DNA of 64,000 bases from Chloroflexota bacterium (GTDB lineage Bacteria > Chloroflexota > Dormibacteria > Aeolococcales > Aeolococcaceae): the NCBI GenBank assembly GCA_005880985.1, contig VBIQ01000015.1:1-64000 (forward strand), read 5' to 3'. Below, one piece after another: positions 1 to 7,965 of the stretch. The translations under genes and the position numbers were made by a program. The number at the start of each line of letters is the position of its first letter. Position 1 is the stretch's first letter. The notes beneath the pieces are model-generated. The model saw only the letters and a program-made list of their open reading frames with translations, did no database searches and had not been told where the DNA came from.

Positions 1-1
1 G

Positions 2-187
2 GTGGAGCGCTTCAACCGGACCCTCCTCGAGGAGTGGGCCTACGTCCGCCCTTACTCCTCGAACGAGGCCCGGGCGGATTTGCTTCCCGTGTGGCTGCAC
101 GAGTACAACCACCACCGGTCTCACACCGCCCTGGGAGGCAGGCCACCCGTCGCCCGTGTCAACAACCTCCCTGGGAACTACAGCTAG
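2..187 (+). pseudogene. C-terminal fragment of an IS481/IS3-type transposase (cut by window edge)
   Basis: The 61 visible residues are the end of an rve-type integrase core. The stretch ERFNRTLLEEWAY, followed by YNHHRSHTALGG, is the usual tail of IS481-like transposases, including the last catalytic Glu region and the closing HTALGGRPP motif. Only the 3' end lies in the window, so it cannot be said whether the full element is intact. The stop sits directly against the convergent folD stop, and no terminal inverted repeat is evident in the few bases between them. This is the only mobile-element sequence recognised here. Confidence 0.75.
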
Positions 188-1056
188 GCCGCGCCCGTCA
201 CCGCCAGCCCCCGACGCGCCGCCGCCAGCGCGACCGCGTTGCTCATCAGCATGGCGATGGTCATCGGGCCGACGCCGCCGGGCACCGGGGTGAGCAGACC
301 GGCGATCGGTTCCACCGACTCGCGATCGACATCGCCGCGCACACGGCCGCCGACCCGAGTGTTGCCGACGTCGATCACCGCGGCCCCCGGCTTGACGAAC
401 GACCCGTCGATCATGTCCACCTTGCCGGTGGCGGCGACCAGGATGTCCGCCTCGCGGCAGACACCGGCGAGGTCGGCGGTGCGCGAATGGCAGACCGTCA
501 CCGTCGCATCGGCGTTGGTGAGCAGCAGCGCCATGGGACGGCCGACGATGGTGCTGCGGCCCACCACCACGGCACGGGCGCCGCGGACCGGCACCTCGTG
601 GTGGCGCAGGATCTCCATGCAGCCCAGCGGGGTGCAGGGCGCGATGCGCGGTCGTCCTTCGGCGAGCAGCCCGAAGTTGACGGGGTGGAACCCGTCCACG
701 TCCTTCTCCGGCGCCACCGCATCGAGCACCCGGCCACTGTCGATCTGGGGGGGAAGCGGCACCTGCACCAGGATGGCATCGACCTCGTCGTCGCCTCCCA
801 GCCGGCCGACCAGGGCGAGGAGCTCCTCGGTGGAGCTGTCGGCCGGCGGCCGGTGCACCTCGGAGCGGATGCCGACCCGCTCGCTGGCCCGCGCCTTGCC
901 GGCGACGTAGGTTGCCGACGCCGGGTCGTCGCCGCAGAGGACGACGTGCAGGCCCGGCGACGGGTGACCGGCGTCGCGCCAGGCCGCGATCTGGCGACGC
1001 ACCTGATCCTCGACCTGGGTCGCGATCGCCTTGCCGTCGACGATGGTCGCGGCCAT
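184..1056 (-). CDS. folD: Bifunctional methylenetetrahydrofolate dehydrogenase / methenyltetrahydrofolate cyclohydrolase FolD
   Basis: Cytosolic enzyme of one-carbon metabolism that interconverts 5,10-methylene-, 5,10-methenyl- and 10-formyl-tetrahydrofolate using NADP. At 290 aa it is the family's normal length. The catalytic Y-x3-K is visible as YVAGK (about residues 50-54). The dinucleotide-binding motif VGRSTIVGRPMALLL lies near residue 165, and the C-terminal signature PVPGGVGPMTIAML near 260. The ATG lies 3 nt after the larC stop, so it is the last gene of a folB-larC-folD operon that pairs folate synthesis with folate use. It converges with the transposase fragment. Confidence 0.97.
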   Translation of the reverse strand: MAATIVDGKAIATQVEDQVRRQIAAWRDAGHPSPGLHVVLCGDDPASATYVAGKARASERVGIRSEVHRPPADSSTEELLALVGRLGGDDEVDAILVQVPLPPQIDSGRVLDAVAPEKDVDGFHPVNFGLLAEGRPRIAPCTPLGCMEILRHHEVPVRGARAVVVGRSTIVGRPMALLLTNADATVTVCHSRTADLAGVCREADILVAATGKVDMIDGSFVKPGAAVIDVGNTRVGGRVRGDVDRESVEPIAGLLTPVPGGVGPMTIAMLMSNAVALAAARRGLAVTGAA

Positions 1057-1059
1057 CGG

Positions 1060-2286
1060 TCAGATCTCCCGCGCCGTGGCAGGCTGCGCCGCGCTCGCCT
1101 CGACGAAGGCGGCGCGCGCCGCGGCGGTGACGGTGTCGACGACCTCGTGCAGTGGACGGCCGGTGGCGGTTGCCAGGCGGCCGCAGTCGTCCAGCTCGGG
1201 GCGCGCGTCGACCAGCCGTCCCCGCCACCGCTTGCACTTGACCCGCACCGGTCCCAGCGGGGAGTCGAAGTCGAGCACCTCGCGGGCCGCCACCATGCGT
1301 GCCGCCTCGGTGCGCCGGACCCCGAGCGTCGGACTCTCCTCGAGAAGCAACGCCGCGAGCGCCGCGTCGCCACCGCGCGGAACCAGCGCGTGCAGCACGT
1401 GGCCGGGGCGACCCTTCTTCATCGTCGCCGCCACCACCCAGACGTCGAGGGCGCCCGCCTCCAGGCACCGGCCGGCCAGGGCCGCGACGACTGCCGGGCT
1501 GACGTCGTCGAGGTTGGTGCGGAGCTCGACGCAGTCGTCGTCGAAGCGGGCGCCGGCGTCATTCTCGCCCCCTCCGGCCGGATCGCCCAACCACGCGCGC
1601 ACCAGGTTGGGCCGGCGCGGATCATCGCGGGTGCCGGCCCCGCAGCCGACCGCGTGCAGGCGCATCGCCGGAACCTCGAAGCGGGCCAGAGTGGCGAGCA
1701 GCGCCGCCGCCGTGGGGGTCACGTGCTCCACCTGGCCGGGTGCCGGCAGCAGCAGCGCCTCCGTCCCGGCGAGGAGCTCCAGCGTCGCGGGCGCCGGGAG
1801 GGGAAGCCGGCCGCGGTCGCCGGCGAGGCTGCCCGAACCTGCGGGTAGCGGGCTGCACCAGATCGAGTCGACGTCGAGGTCCTCGAGGGCGGCGCAGACG
1901 CCGACCACGTCGACGATGGTGTCGGTGGAGTCGAGCTCGTCAAGGTGGAGGGCGCCCGCCGGCACACCGTGGAGGCGACCCTCGGCGGCGGCGATGCTGC
2001 CCAGCACCGCCGCCGCCCGATCCCGCACCCGCGCAGGCAGGGGTGCATCGGCCAGCGCCGCCAGACGGCCGGCGAGGTCACCCTCCCCTGACCGGCTGCC
2101 GCCGTCGACCCTGAGGTGAAGCCCTCGCAGACCGGATCGCGTCACCTCCTCGGTCTGCAGCGACAGCTCGACCAGGTCACAGGCCGCGAGCGCGGAGCGC
2201 ACCGCACCGAGCGACGCCCCGGCGTCGAGCAGCGCGGCGAGCAGCATGTCTCCAGCGGCGCCGTGGACGCAGTCGAAATAGACGAG
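1060..2286 (-). CDS. larC: LarC-type nickel-pincer cofactor biosynthesis protein (DUF111 family); start codon unclear
   Basis: LarC inserts nickel into the pyridinium-dithiocarboxylate mononucleotide cofactor of lactate racemase-type enzymes. The N-terminal signature YFDCVHGAAGDMLLAAL and the long DUF111 body (about 408 aa) are clear. The frame is open back to a GTG at 2502, but residues before the conserved block are only the shadow of folB. No ATG, GTG or TTG occurs in frame between that GTG and the YFDC motif. The end given marks the expected start region, just after the folB stop. Either a non-canonical start or a small sequence error is possible. No LarA, LarB or LarE gene is in the window. 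Confidence 0.85.
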   Translation of the reverse strand, partial: LVYFDCVHGAAGDMLLAALLDAGASLGAVRSALAACDLVELSLQTEEVTRSGLRGLHLRVDGGSRSGEGDLAGRLAALADAPLPARVRDRAAAVLGSIAAAEGRLHGVPAGALHLDELDSTDTIVDVVGVCAALEDLDVDSIWCSPLPAGSGSLAGDRGRLPLPAPATLELLAGTEALLLPAPGQVEHVTPTAAALLATLARFEVPAMRLHAVGCGAGTRDDPRRPNLVRAWLGDPAGGGENDAGARFDDDCVELRTNLDDVSPAVVAALAGRCLEAGALDVWVVAATMKKGRPGHVLHALVPRGGDAALAALLLEESPTLGVRRTEAARMVAAREVLDFDSPLGPVRVKCKRWRGRLVDARPELDDCGRLATATGRPLHEVVDTVTAAARAAFVEASAAQPATAREI

Positions 2287-2291
2287 CGCGG

Positions 2292-2672
2292 CTAGCCCTC
2301 CACCGCCCCGGCGGGCCGAGCTCGCTCGATGACGACGGCGAAGGTGTCGAAGCCGCCCCGCAGCGGCGGCTGCTTGGCGACGCGGACGCGCACCCCCTCG
2401 GCGCGCGGCTGCTCGAGAAGAGCGTCGGCGATCGCCTGCGCGACCGCCTCGAGCAGGCGGTACTGCCGATCCTCGACGACCTCGCGCACCAGTTGGAAGC
2501 ACCGGACGTAGTCCAGGGTGTCGACCAGCGAATCGCTTCGGCCGGCGGCGCGCAGGTCGGCGCGCAGCTCGACGTCGACACGGAAGCGACCGCCCAGCGC
2601 GCGCTCGGCATCGATGTCACCGTGAAACCCGTAGAACTCCATCCCCTCGAGGAGGAGGCGGTCGCCGCTCAT
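2292..2672 (-). CDS. folB: Dihydroneopterin aldolase FolB
   Basis: Converts 7,8-dihydroneopterin to 6-hydroxymethyl-dihydropterin and glycolaldehyde in folate synthesis. The 126-aa product from the ATG at 2672 has the family opening LLLEGMEFYGFHG and the central DTLDYV stretch, ending in the usual strand-rich GGFDTFAVVIER. The ORF track starts 26 codons upstream, but the ATG at 2672 matches the family N-terminus. It has a TACAAT hexamer at 2685-2680, 7 nt upstream, typical of a leaderless start. It is the first gene of the folB-larC-folD run. folP and folK are at the far end of the window (59.5-61.3 kb). Confidence 0.93.
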   Translation of the reverse strand: MSGDRLLLEGMEFYGFHGDIDAERALGGRFRVDVELRADLRAAGRSDSLVDTLDYVRCFQLVREVVEDRQYRLLEAVAQAIADALLEQPRAEGVRVRVAKQPPLRGGFDTFAVVIERARPAGAVEG

Positions 2673-2713
2673 CGCGGGGATTGTACGGAGGGGCAGTTCC
2701 GCCCCTGCTCCCA

Positions 2714-2731
2714 CGAATCGCAAGCGATTCG
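2714..2731. repeat. 18-bp near-perfect inverted repeat upstream of folB
   Basis: CGAATCGC-AA-GCGATTCG is an 8-bp perfect inverted repeat with a 2-nt centre. It lies between the end of the small HTH gene and the folB -10 hexamer. A 2-nt loop is too tight for a good RNA hairpin, so a protein-binding operator is more likely than a terminator. No U-tract follows on either strand. Confidence 0.5.
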
Positions 2732-2759
2732 CGGGAACCCTGGCTTTCAACAGGCGCGG

Positions 2760-3029
2760 TTAGACCGCGCGGGCGCCGGCCTCGGGACGCAGCACCTGTT
2801 CTTTGTGGTCGACCGGGTTCACCATCACCACCTGGAACAGGTCCTCGAAGTCGCACTGGAAGAGCTGCATCAGCGCCTGGCGCAGCTTGGGGCCCGGGTT
2901 GCGCGTCCCCGCCTCGAGCGCGGGGATGTAGTTCTGGGTGACCCCCAACCGACGAGCCAGTTCCCGCTGGGTCAGCTGGTGTCGCTCGCGCATGATGCGC
3001 AGGCCGACGGCGCGGACCTCGACGTTCAC
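2760..3029 (-). CDS. Small XRE-family helix-turn-helix transcriptional regulator
   Basis: A Cro/C1-type HTH fills residues 8-65 of an 89-aa protein: IMRERHQLTQRELARRLGVT, followed by the recognition stretch QNYIPALEAGTRNPG. The tail has no recognised domain. The ORF track starts at 3104, but a GTG at 3029 follows TTGACA-N17-TACGGT (3064-3036) by 6 nt, so a leaderless GTG start is the better choice. A GTTG/CAAC dyad overlaps the -35 and could be its own operator. It is codirectional with folB. Its targets are unknown. Confidence 0.85.
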   Translation of the reverse strand: MNVEVRAVGLRIMRERHQLTQRELARRLGVTQNYIPALEAGTRNPGPKLRQALMQLFQCDFEDLFQVVMVNPVDHKEQVLRPEAGARAV

Positions 3030-3035
3030 GATGCG

Positions 3036-3065
3036 ACCGTAGTACCCCAAAGTTGTTTTGTCAAC
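3036..3065 (-). promoter_or_regulatory. Promoter of the XRE regulator, with an overlapping dyad
   Basis: On the minus strand TTGACA (3064-3059), a 17-bp spacer and TACGGT (3041-3036) form a sigma70-type promoter. The predicted start of transcription falls on or next to the GTG at 3029. The sequence GTTGTTTTGTCAAC (3052-3065) has 4-bp inverted arms over the -35, in a good position for autoregulation. Confidence 0.55.
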
Positions 3066-3133
3066 ACCATCCCGGCGCATGTGTGCCTGCAACCGCGAAA
3101 ACAACGCTCCGTGCCGGTGGCTATCCTCGGCTC

Positions 3134-3499
3134 ATGTGCCGCGTCTGCCAGAAGCGTCCGGAGATCCCGGAGGAGCGACACGGGCGGTGCGAGGCGTGTG
3201 CCAGGGCGGGCCGGATCGCCTACCGCTTCCGGCTCGCGAGCGCCCGAGGCGGGCCCGGCCTGGCGGTCCGCGCCGGCGAGATGTCGCCGCGGGCCCTCCG
3301 CCAGAAGCTGCGCGAGCAGCTGGCGGCCTGGAACCAGCCGCCGGGGACCCGCCGGCAGCTGGGGCTGCACGAGGTCGAGCTCGTTGTCGCGCGCGACCGC
3401 CTGGAGACGGTCCGCGGAGCGCCCGATCTCGCCGGCCGCCCAGACGAGGTGATGGAGGCGCTGCGCACGGCGGCCGAGCGCACCGAAGCCGCCTGGTAG
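3134..3499 (+). CDS. Small zinc-ribbon protein of unknown function
   Basis: A 121-aa cytosolic protein whose first 30 residues hold two Cys pairs, CRVC and CEAC, a probable single zinc ribbon. The rest is charged and mostly helical with no recognised fold. The ORF track begins at 3053, but the ATG at 3134 starts exactly at the zinc knuckle and has TATCCT at 3122-3127, six bases upstream, matching the leaderless pattern of this genome. It is transcribed away from the XRE regulator and converges with the glycoside hydrolase gene. I do not recognise the family. Confidence 0.7.
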   Translation: MCRVCQKRPEIPEERHGRCEACARAGRIAYRFRLASARGGPGLAVRAGEMSPRALRQKLREQLAAWNQPPGTRRQLGLHEVELVVARDRLETVRGAPDLAGRPDEVMEALRTAAERTEAAW

Positions 3500-3533
3500 C
3501 GGGGGGACCGGCGGAGATGCCGCGGATCCGGGT

Positions 3534-4664
3534 TCAGAAGCTCCAGATGGCCCGCTGGGCGTCCTGGGGATCGTGCCCCCGCAGGATGCGAACCGCCGCC
3601 ACCCCGGCGTTCCACCAGCGGGGATCGCGGACCCACGACTCGACGCCCCAGAGCAGCACCAGGTTGGCGCTGCTGTCGGCGTACTGGGAGGCGCTGAGCA
3701 ACAGGTCGTCCGGGGTGAAGCCGTCGGTGCCGGGCCACGGCGCGGCCTGCAGCTCGGTCACCCACAGCTGCTTGCCCTGGGCCAGGGCGCGTTGGGACCA
3801 GTAGTCGAGGATGTCGTGCTTCCAGCCGATGCGCCGGGCGGCGGGCACGTCGGCGAGGGCACTGGTGTTGCCGGTGATCACGTAGACGTCGAGGCCGAGC
3901 ACGTCGGAGACCTCGAGAGCGGACAGGGGATGACCCACCGGCTGGGGCCCGGGCAGGTGCGCGAAGACTTCGCCGAAACGGCTCGACCCCACTGCGTCGA
4001 GGTCGACGTGCGCCGAATTGTAGGTGGTCACCGCCACCGGGTGATGGGGGTCGAGGAGGTGCACGCTGTCGACCTCCGCCCGCACCTGGGCGACGGGCAT
4101 GGCCACGTTGACCGGCTGGCCGCTGGCAACATCGTCGAGGGGTTCGTTCTCCACCTGCCACGCCTGGAGCAGCGGGTTGTGCGCGTAGCGGCGCACCGAC
4201 GCGGTCAGGTACTCGGCGTAGTCGGGTCCGCGCACCAGAGCGGCCACCGACAGCGCCTTCTCCGGTGGGATCCACTCCGGCAGGTACACCTCGGGAAAGC
4301 CGAGGTTGCGAGCGCCGACGACGAGGACGACGTGGGTGGGACGCTGCCCAGGCTGCGCGTTGTGGGCGGCCACCAGCGTGAGCATCCCGTCGACCTCGCC
4401 GAAGGCGAAGTGGTGGGGGGCGGGGGCGACGTCGCTCCAGTAGACGGGGAGCCGCACCACGTCGGGTCGCAGGCGCCGCAACAGCTCGCTCAGGGCGGCA
4501 TTGGGATCGAGGCCGGCGTAACCCGCTGCCACGGGGCTGAACGAGAAGCCGACCTGCGGCGGATCTGTCCTGGGCAGGTCAGGCAGGGCCGGGCCCATGG
4601 CCACGGCGACGGCGACGGCTGCGCCGGCCCAGCCGAGCCGGCGCCACGCGCTCGCTCTCCTCAC
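3534..4664 (-). CDS. Exported clan GH-A glycoside hydrolase (cellulase/beta-glycosidase-like TIM barrel)
   Basis: The product is 376 aa from the GTG at 4664. It has an N-terminal basic stretch plus a hydrophobic Ala/Val segment (residues 9-28), either a signal peptide or a membrane anchor. The body is a (beta/alpha)8 hydrolase with the clan GH-A pair of acids: Glu174 in ENEP (acid/base) and Glu304 in WVTEL (nucleophile). The substrate cannot be read from the sequence. The ORF track extends to 5177, but the extra N-terminus overlaps the carboxypeptidase gene and looks like shadow. The spacing after dacF suggests it may be read with it. Confidence 0.8.
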   Translation of the reverse strand: MRRASAWRRLGWAGAAVAVAVAMGPALPDLPRTDPPQVGFSFSPVAAGYAGLDPNAALSELLRRLRPDVVRLPVYWSDVAPAPHHFAFGEVDGMLTLVAAHNAQPGQRPTHVVLVVGARNLGFPEVYLPEWIPPEKALSVAALVRGPDYAEYLTASVRRYAHNPLLQAWQVENEPLDDVASGQPVNVAMPVAQVRAEVDSVHLLDPHHPVAVTTYNSAHVDLDAVGSSRFGEVFAHLPGPQPVGHPLSALEVSDVLGLDVYVITGNTSALADVPAARRIGWKHDILDYWSQRALAQGKQLWVTELQAAPWPGTDGFTPDDLLLSASQYADSSANLVLLWGVESWVRDPRWWNAGVAAVRILRGHDPQDAQRAIWSF

Positions 4665-4741
4665 GCCGGGGGCCAATGGTGACGCTCGCCACCGGCCGCC
4701 TGCATGAGGGGTCGCTGAGAAGAAGGGTCCCGGAGAGTCGC

Positions 4742-5962
4742 TCAGCCGTGGACCAGGCGCCACCAGATCGAGGGGCCGGGCACCGCCGCGCCGCAGAGCA
4801 CCGGCCACTCCGCCACCACCCGACCGCCCAGGCGGGCTCGCACCCACCCCACCGTCTGACCGGATTGCAGCGGCGCCGGCACCGGACCGACCGCAGGGTC
4901 GAGGCTCAGGACCGCCGCGCGCCGCAGCGCCCGCGGTGAGGCTGCCGACGGGCCGAGGCGCGCGGCCGCGCGATCGCCCCAGGAGGTGGTGACCGAGCCG
5001 CCGGCGCCCGGAGGTGGCGTGGTGAGCGAGACGCCCACGTAGCCGGCGAAGGCCGCGTCGGCGGTGCGGCGCGCCGCCTCGAGCGCCTGCGCCAGGTGCG
5101 GTTGGCCGAGCACGGCGCCCACCAGGGTGGCCGACGCCCCCGCCCCCACCTCGCGGCGGGCGGCAAACAACAGGCAACCGCCCGCGGTCGGAGTCTCGCC
5201 GGTCTTGATGCCCAGCCAGCCGGGGACCGCGCTGAGCAGGGTGTCGAGGTTGTGCAGGGGCGTGCCGTCGGGCAGCACGGCCGCGGGAGTCGCCACCAGC
5301 TCGGAGAGGGTCGGGCTGGCGAGCACGGCTCGTCCCAAGCGGATCAGGTCGGCCGCGCTCGACACCGTCGCCGGACTGAACCCGCTGGCATCCTCGAAGT
5401 GGGTGCGGGTCATGCCCAGCGAGAGCGCTGTCCGGTTGAGCCGGGCGACGAAGGCGGCGTTCGACCCCGACACCCAGCGGCCGAGGCTGTCGGCGACGTT
5501 GTTCGCCGAAGGCAGCAGCAGGGCGAGGAGGAGCCGCCGTTCGCTGAGTCGCTCGCCCTCGGTCACCGCCAGGGCCGATCCGTCGGCGGCGATGGTCGCC
5601 TGGTAGCCGGCGACATCGGCGGCGGTCATGGTCAGCACCGGACCCTCATCGGACGCGGACAAGGGACGTGCCTCCAGCACCACCAGGGCGGTCATCGCCT
5701 TGGCCACCGAGCCGACCGCACGCACCGAGTCGGGGTCGACGGCGGCAAGCCGTGTGTCGGCTTCACCATCGACGACCAGGCTGCCCGCTGATGGCAGAGG
5801 GATGTCGACGGGCGTCCCCGGTGCGGACAGCTCCGCCGGCAGCTCCAGTGACACGCTCGCGGGCGGCGACGCTCCGCGGAGGCGGATGACGCCGGCGGCT
5901 GCGCAGAACGCCAGCGCGGCGACAGCAGCGACAACGGCCGCAAGCTGGAGCGGCCGTCTCAC
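4742..5962 (-). CDS. D-alanyl-D-alanine carboxypeptidase (penicillin-binding protein, peptidase S11)
   Basis: Trims the terminal D-Ala of peptidoglycan stem peptides outside the membrane. All three active-site motifs are present: SVAK (Ser about 85, Lys about 88), SAN in PSANN, and KTG in IKTGETP. An N-terminal hydrophobic helix (about residues 5-27) serves as signal or anchor. The start is taken at GTG 5962, which overlaps the fur stop as GTGA, rather than the upstream codon at 6004 inside fur. The protein is 406 aa, typical of DacA/DacF types, and is translationally coupled to the regulator. Confidence 0.92.
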   Translation of the reverse strand: MRRPLQLAAVVAAVAALAFCAAAGVIRLRGASPPASVSLELPAELSAPGTPVDIPLPSAGSLVVDGEADTRLAAVDPDSVRAVGSVAKAMTALVVLEARPLSASDEGPVLTMTAADVAGYQATIAADGSALAVTEGERLSERRLLLALLLPSANNVADSLGRWVSGSNAAFVARLNRTALSLGMTRTHFEDASGFSPATVSSAADLIRLGRAVLASPTLSELVATPAAVLPDGTPLHNLDTLLSAVPGWLGIKTGETPTAGGCLLFAARREVGAGASATLVGAVLGQPHLAQALEAARRTADAAFAGYVGVSLTTPPPGAGGSVTTSWGDRAAARLGPSAASPRALRRAAVLSLDPAVGPVPAPLQSGQTVGWVRARLGGRVVAEWPVLCGAAVPGPSIWWRLVHG

Positions 5963-6402
5963 GCCCGGCGCGTCACCGATGCGGCTCGCCGGCAGGCGGC
6001 GCACTCACCCTGGATCATCAGGTCGACGCTGCCGATGTGAAAGGAGTGACGCTCGGCGAGGCGGACGCTGATCTCTCGCAGCACATCCGCGGGCACGTTC
6101 TGCACCGTGCCGCAGCGCACGCACACCAGGTGATGGTGGCGATCCGGATGGTCGACAGCCTCGAAGTGGGCCACACCGTCTCCGAGGCGCGTCTGCTGCA
6201 CCAGCCCCATGGCGCTGAAGAGCTCGAGAACGCGATACGTGGTGGACCGGTTGAACGACGGGTAGTGCTGGTTGACCGCCCGCCAGACGTCGTCGGCGGT
6301 CAGGTGGCGATCACCCGCCTCTCGCAGCACCTGCAGCACCATCTGGCGCTGTGGCGTGGCCCGGAAACCGGACGACCGGAGCAGCTCGGCGGGATCGCTC
6401 AC
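5959..6402 (-). CDS. Fur-family metal-dependent transcriptional regulator
   Basis: Winged-helix repressor of the Fur/Zur/PerR family, 147 aa from GTG 6402. The N-terminal DNA-binding domain has FRATPQRQMVLQVLRE. The dimerisation domain has the HHHL metal segment and two structural zinc pairs, CVRC and CAAC. CATGAT lies 6 nt before GTG 6402, supporting it over the ATG at 6450. It is divergent from a CDF metal exporter with about 70 bp between starts, so a role in zinc or related metal homeostasis (Zur-like) is a fair inference. Which metal it senses cannot be decided from sequence. Confidence 0.9.
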   Translation of the reverse strand: MSDPAELLRSSGFRATPQRQMVLQVLREAGDRHLTADDVWRAVNQHYPSFNRSTTYRVLELFSAMGLVQQTRLGDGVAHFEAVDHPDRHHHLVCVRCGTVQNVPADVLREISVRLAERHSFHIGSVDLMIQGECAACRRAASVTRRA

Positions 6403-6472
6403 GTCGCCATCATGCCATCGCCCGGTGACATCCACGGCGAGTTGAGCCATCGCGCCCGTCTACGATGCCGCC

Positions 6473-7516
6473 ATGAGCAGCGGGCGGCGGCGGCAGGAGG
6501 GTTCTCACCGGCACCGTCCGGGAGCGAGTCCCGCTCACCACCGCGACCATACGCATCGGCCTGGAGCGCTTGCGGCGGGAGGACCGGGGGCATTGCGCGT
6601 GGTCGCCATCAGCTCGATCGCTCTGGTGGCGGTGGCGGTCGCGGAGCTCGCCGTGGCGGTGACCACGCACAGTGCCGCGGTCCTCGCCGACGGCGTACAC
6701 AACGCCGGCGACGTGTTCACCACCGTCGCCCTCGGGGTTGCCTTCCTGCTGAGCGGTCGCGCCCCCACCCGGCGCTTCCCCTACGGATATCACCGCGGCG
6801 AGGACCTCGCCGGACTGCTGGTGCTGCTGCTGATCGTCGCCGGCGCGGTCGCGTCGGGGACCACGTCGGTCGAGCATCTGGTCCATCGCCAGCCGCTGAC
6901 CACACCCGGTGCCGCCCTGGCCGTGGCACTGCTCGGCTTCGTCGGCAACGAGGCGGTGGCCCGCTTCAAGGTGACGGCGGGGCGGCGGCTCGGCAGCGTG
7001 GCGCTCGCCGCCGACGGCGAGCACTCGCGGGTCGACGGACTGGCGTCGCTCGGTGCCGCCGCCGGGGTGGCGGGCTCGTGGGCGGGCGTGCCGGTTCTCG
7101 ACCCCGCCGCCGGCCTTCTGCTGACGGTGGTGATCGCGCTGGTCGCCTGGGAGACGGCGCGCAGTGTCAGCGCCCGGCTGCTCGACGAGGCCGACGCGTC
7201 ACTGGTCGCCACCATCGAGGCGGTGGCGGCCGCCGTGCCCGGGGTGGTCGAGGTGCGCGAAGCGCGGGCCCGCTGGACCGGCCGGCAGGTTCAGGCGGAG
7301 CTGACCCTGGCGGTGCCCGGCGAGCAGACGGTGGCCAGCGCGCACGCCCTGGCGGAGGAGGTGCGCCATGCCCTGTTCCACCGGGTGGAGCGGTTGGCGG
7401 ACGTCATCGTCCACCTCGATCCCGCCGGCGACGCGGCCGCCCATGCGGCCACGTCACATCACCTGACCGCCGCTCCCGGCTCTGGGGGTCAACCGGCCCC
7501 ACCCCACGACGGCTGA
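6473..7516 (+). CDS. Cation diffusion facilitator (CDF) divalent-metal efflux transporter
   Basis: A 347-aa inner-membrane proton/metal antiporter with about six transmembrane helices after a His-rich N-terminus (HRHRPGASPAHHRDHTH). The transport-site residues are visible in TM2 (ADGVHNAGD) and TM5 (ADGEHSRVD). The C-terminal cytoplasmic domain follows YGYHRGED and a helix-rich linker. The family exports Zn2+, Co2+, Fe2+ or Mn2+. ATG 6473 lies 6 nt after TACGAT (6461-6466), a leaderless-type start. It is divergent from the Fur regulator, which probably controls it, and converges with the HU gene. Confidence 0.93.
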   Translation: MSSGRRRQEGSHRHRPGASPAHHRDHTHRPGALAAGGPGALRVVAISSIALVAVAVAELAVAVTTHSAAVLADGVHNAGDVFTTVALGVAFLLSGRAPTRRFPYGYHRGEDLAGLLVLLLIVAGAVASGTTSVEHLVHRQPLTTPGAALAVALLGFVGNEAVARFKVTAGRRLGSVALAADGEHSRVDGLASLGAAAGVAGSWAGVPVLDPAAGLLLTVVIALVAWETARSVSARLLDEADASLVATIEAVAAAVPGVVEVREARARWTGRQVQAELTLAVPGEQTVASAHALAEEVRHALFHRVERLADVIVHLDPAGDAAAHAATSHHLTAAPGSGGQPAPPHDG

Positions 7517-7526
7517 ACCGCCCCCG

Positions 7527-7880
7527 CTACCTCCTGGCGGTCTTCTTGGCGCTCTTCTTGGCCGCCGTCTTCTTGGCACCGCTCGTCCGCGAGGACTTGG
7601 AGGCCAGGGCCTGACGAAGGATCGTGCTGGGGGTGAAGCGCACCACGCGACGCGCCGGCACCTGGACCGCCTCGCCGGTCTGCGGATTGCGCCCGACCCG
7701 CGCCGCCCGCTGCGCCGTCTTGAAGGTGCCGAAGCCGTGAACGCGGATCTCGTTGCCGCTCCTGAGCGCGTCAGAGATGGTGTCGAACAGCCAGGTGACC
7801 TCGCCTCGGGCCTCGGCGAGGCTGATCTCAGCGCGGTCTCTCAGCTTCGAAGCGATGTCATCCTTCGTGATTTGCGCCAT
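7527..7880 (-). CDS. HU-type nucleoid DNA-binding protein with a lysine-rich tail
   Basis: A 117-aa histone-like protein. The HU fold covers residues 1-92 (MAQITKDDIASKLRD, then GFGTF and the arm GRNPQTGEAVQVPARR). A 25-residue basic tail, GAKKTAAKKSAKKTARR, resembles the extended HU of Actinobacteria. It bends and compacts DNA and binds structured DNA or RNA. It has a real leader: GGAG 7 nt before the ATG and a promoter about 40 bp upstream. It is the only obvious nucleoid protein in the window. Confidence 0.95.
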   Translation of the reverse strand: MAQITKDDIASKLRDRAEISLAEARGEVTWLFDTISDALRSGNEIRVHGFGTFKTAQRAARVGRNPQTGEAVQVPARRVVRFTPSTILRQALASKSSRTSGAKKTAAKKSAKKTARR

Positions 7881-7916
7881 GAGAAATCTCCGTGAACCCC
7901 GTCAAGAACGCGCGGA

Positions 7917-7945
7917 ATTGTAAGCGCCGCAAGGGCTTCTGCCAA
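7917..7945 (-). promoter_or_regulatory. Strong sigma70-type promoter of the HU gene
   Basis: On the minus strand TTGGCA (7945-7940), a 17-bp spacer and TACAAT (7922-7917) precede the HU ATG, leaving a leader of about 30 nt with a GGAG ribosome-binding site. It is one of the best -35/-10 pairs in the window, which suits a highly expressed protein. Confidence 0.65.
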
Positions 7946-7965
7946 CTGCCGCGCAAGCCGGGACG

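Noticed and set aside
34-1848. 604-aa plus-strand ORF across folD and larC
   Set aside because: It is Arg/His/Gln-rich, runs opposite two clearly conserved genes and has no family motif. It is a GC-driven shadow, as are similar long ORFs at 8014-9315, 19857-21926, 27874-29262, 29638-31017, 50001-52352 and 55041-56147.
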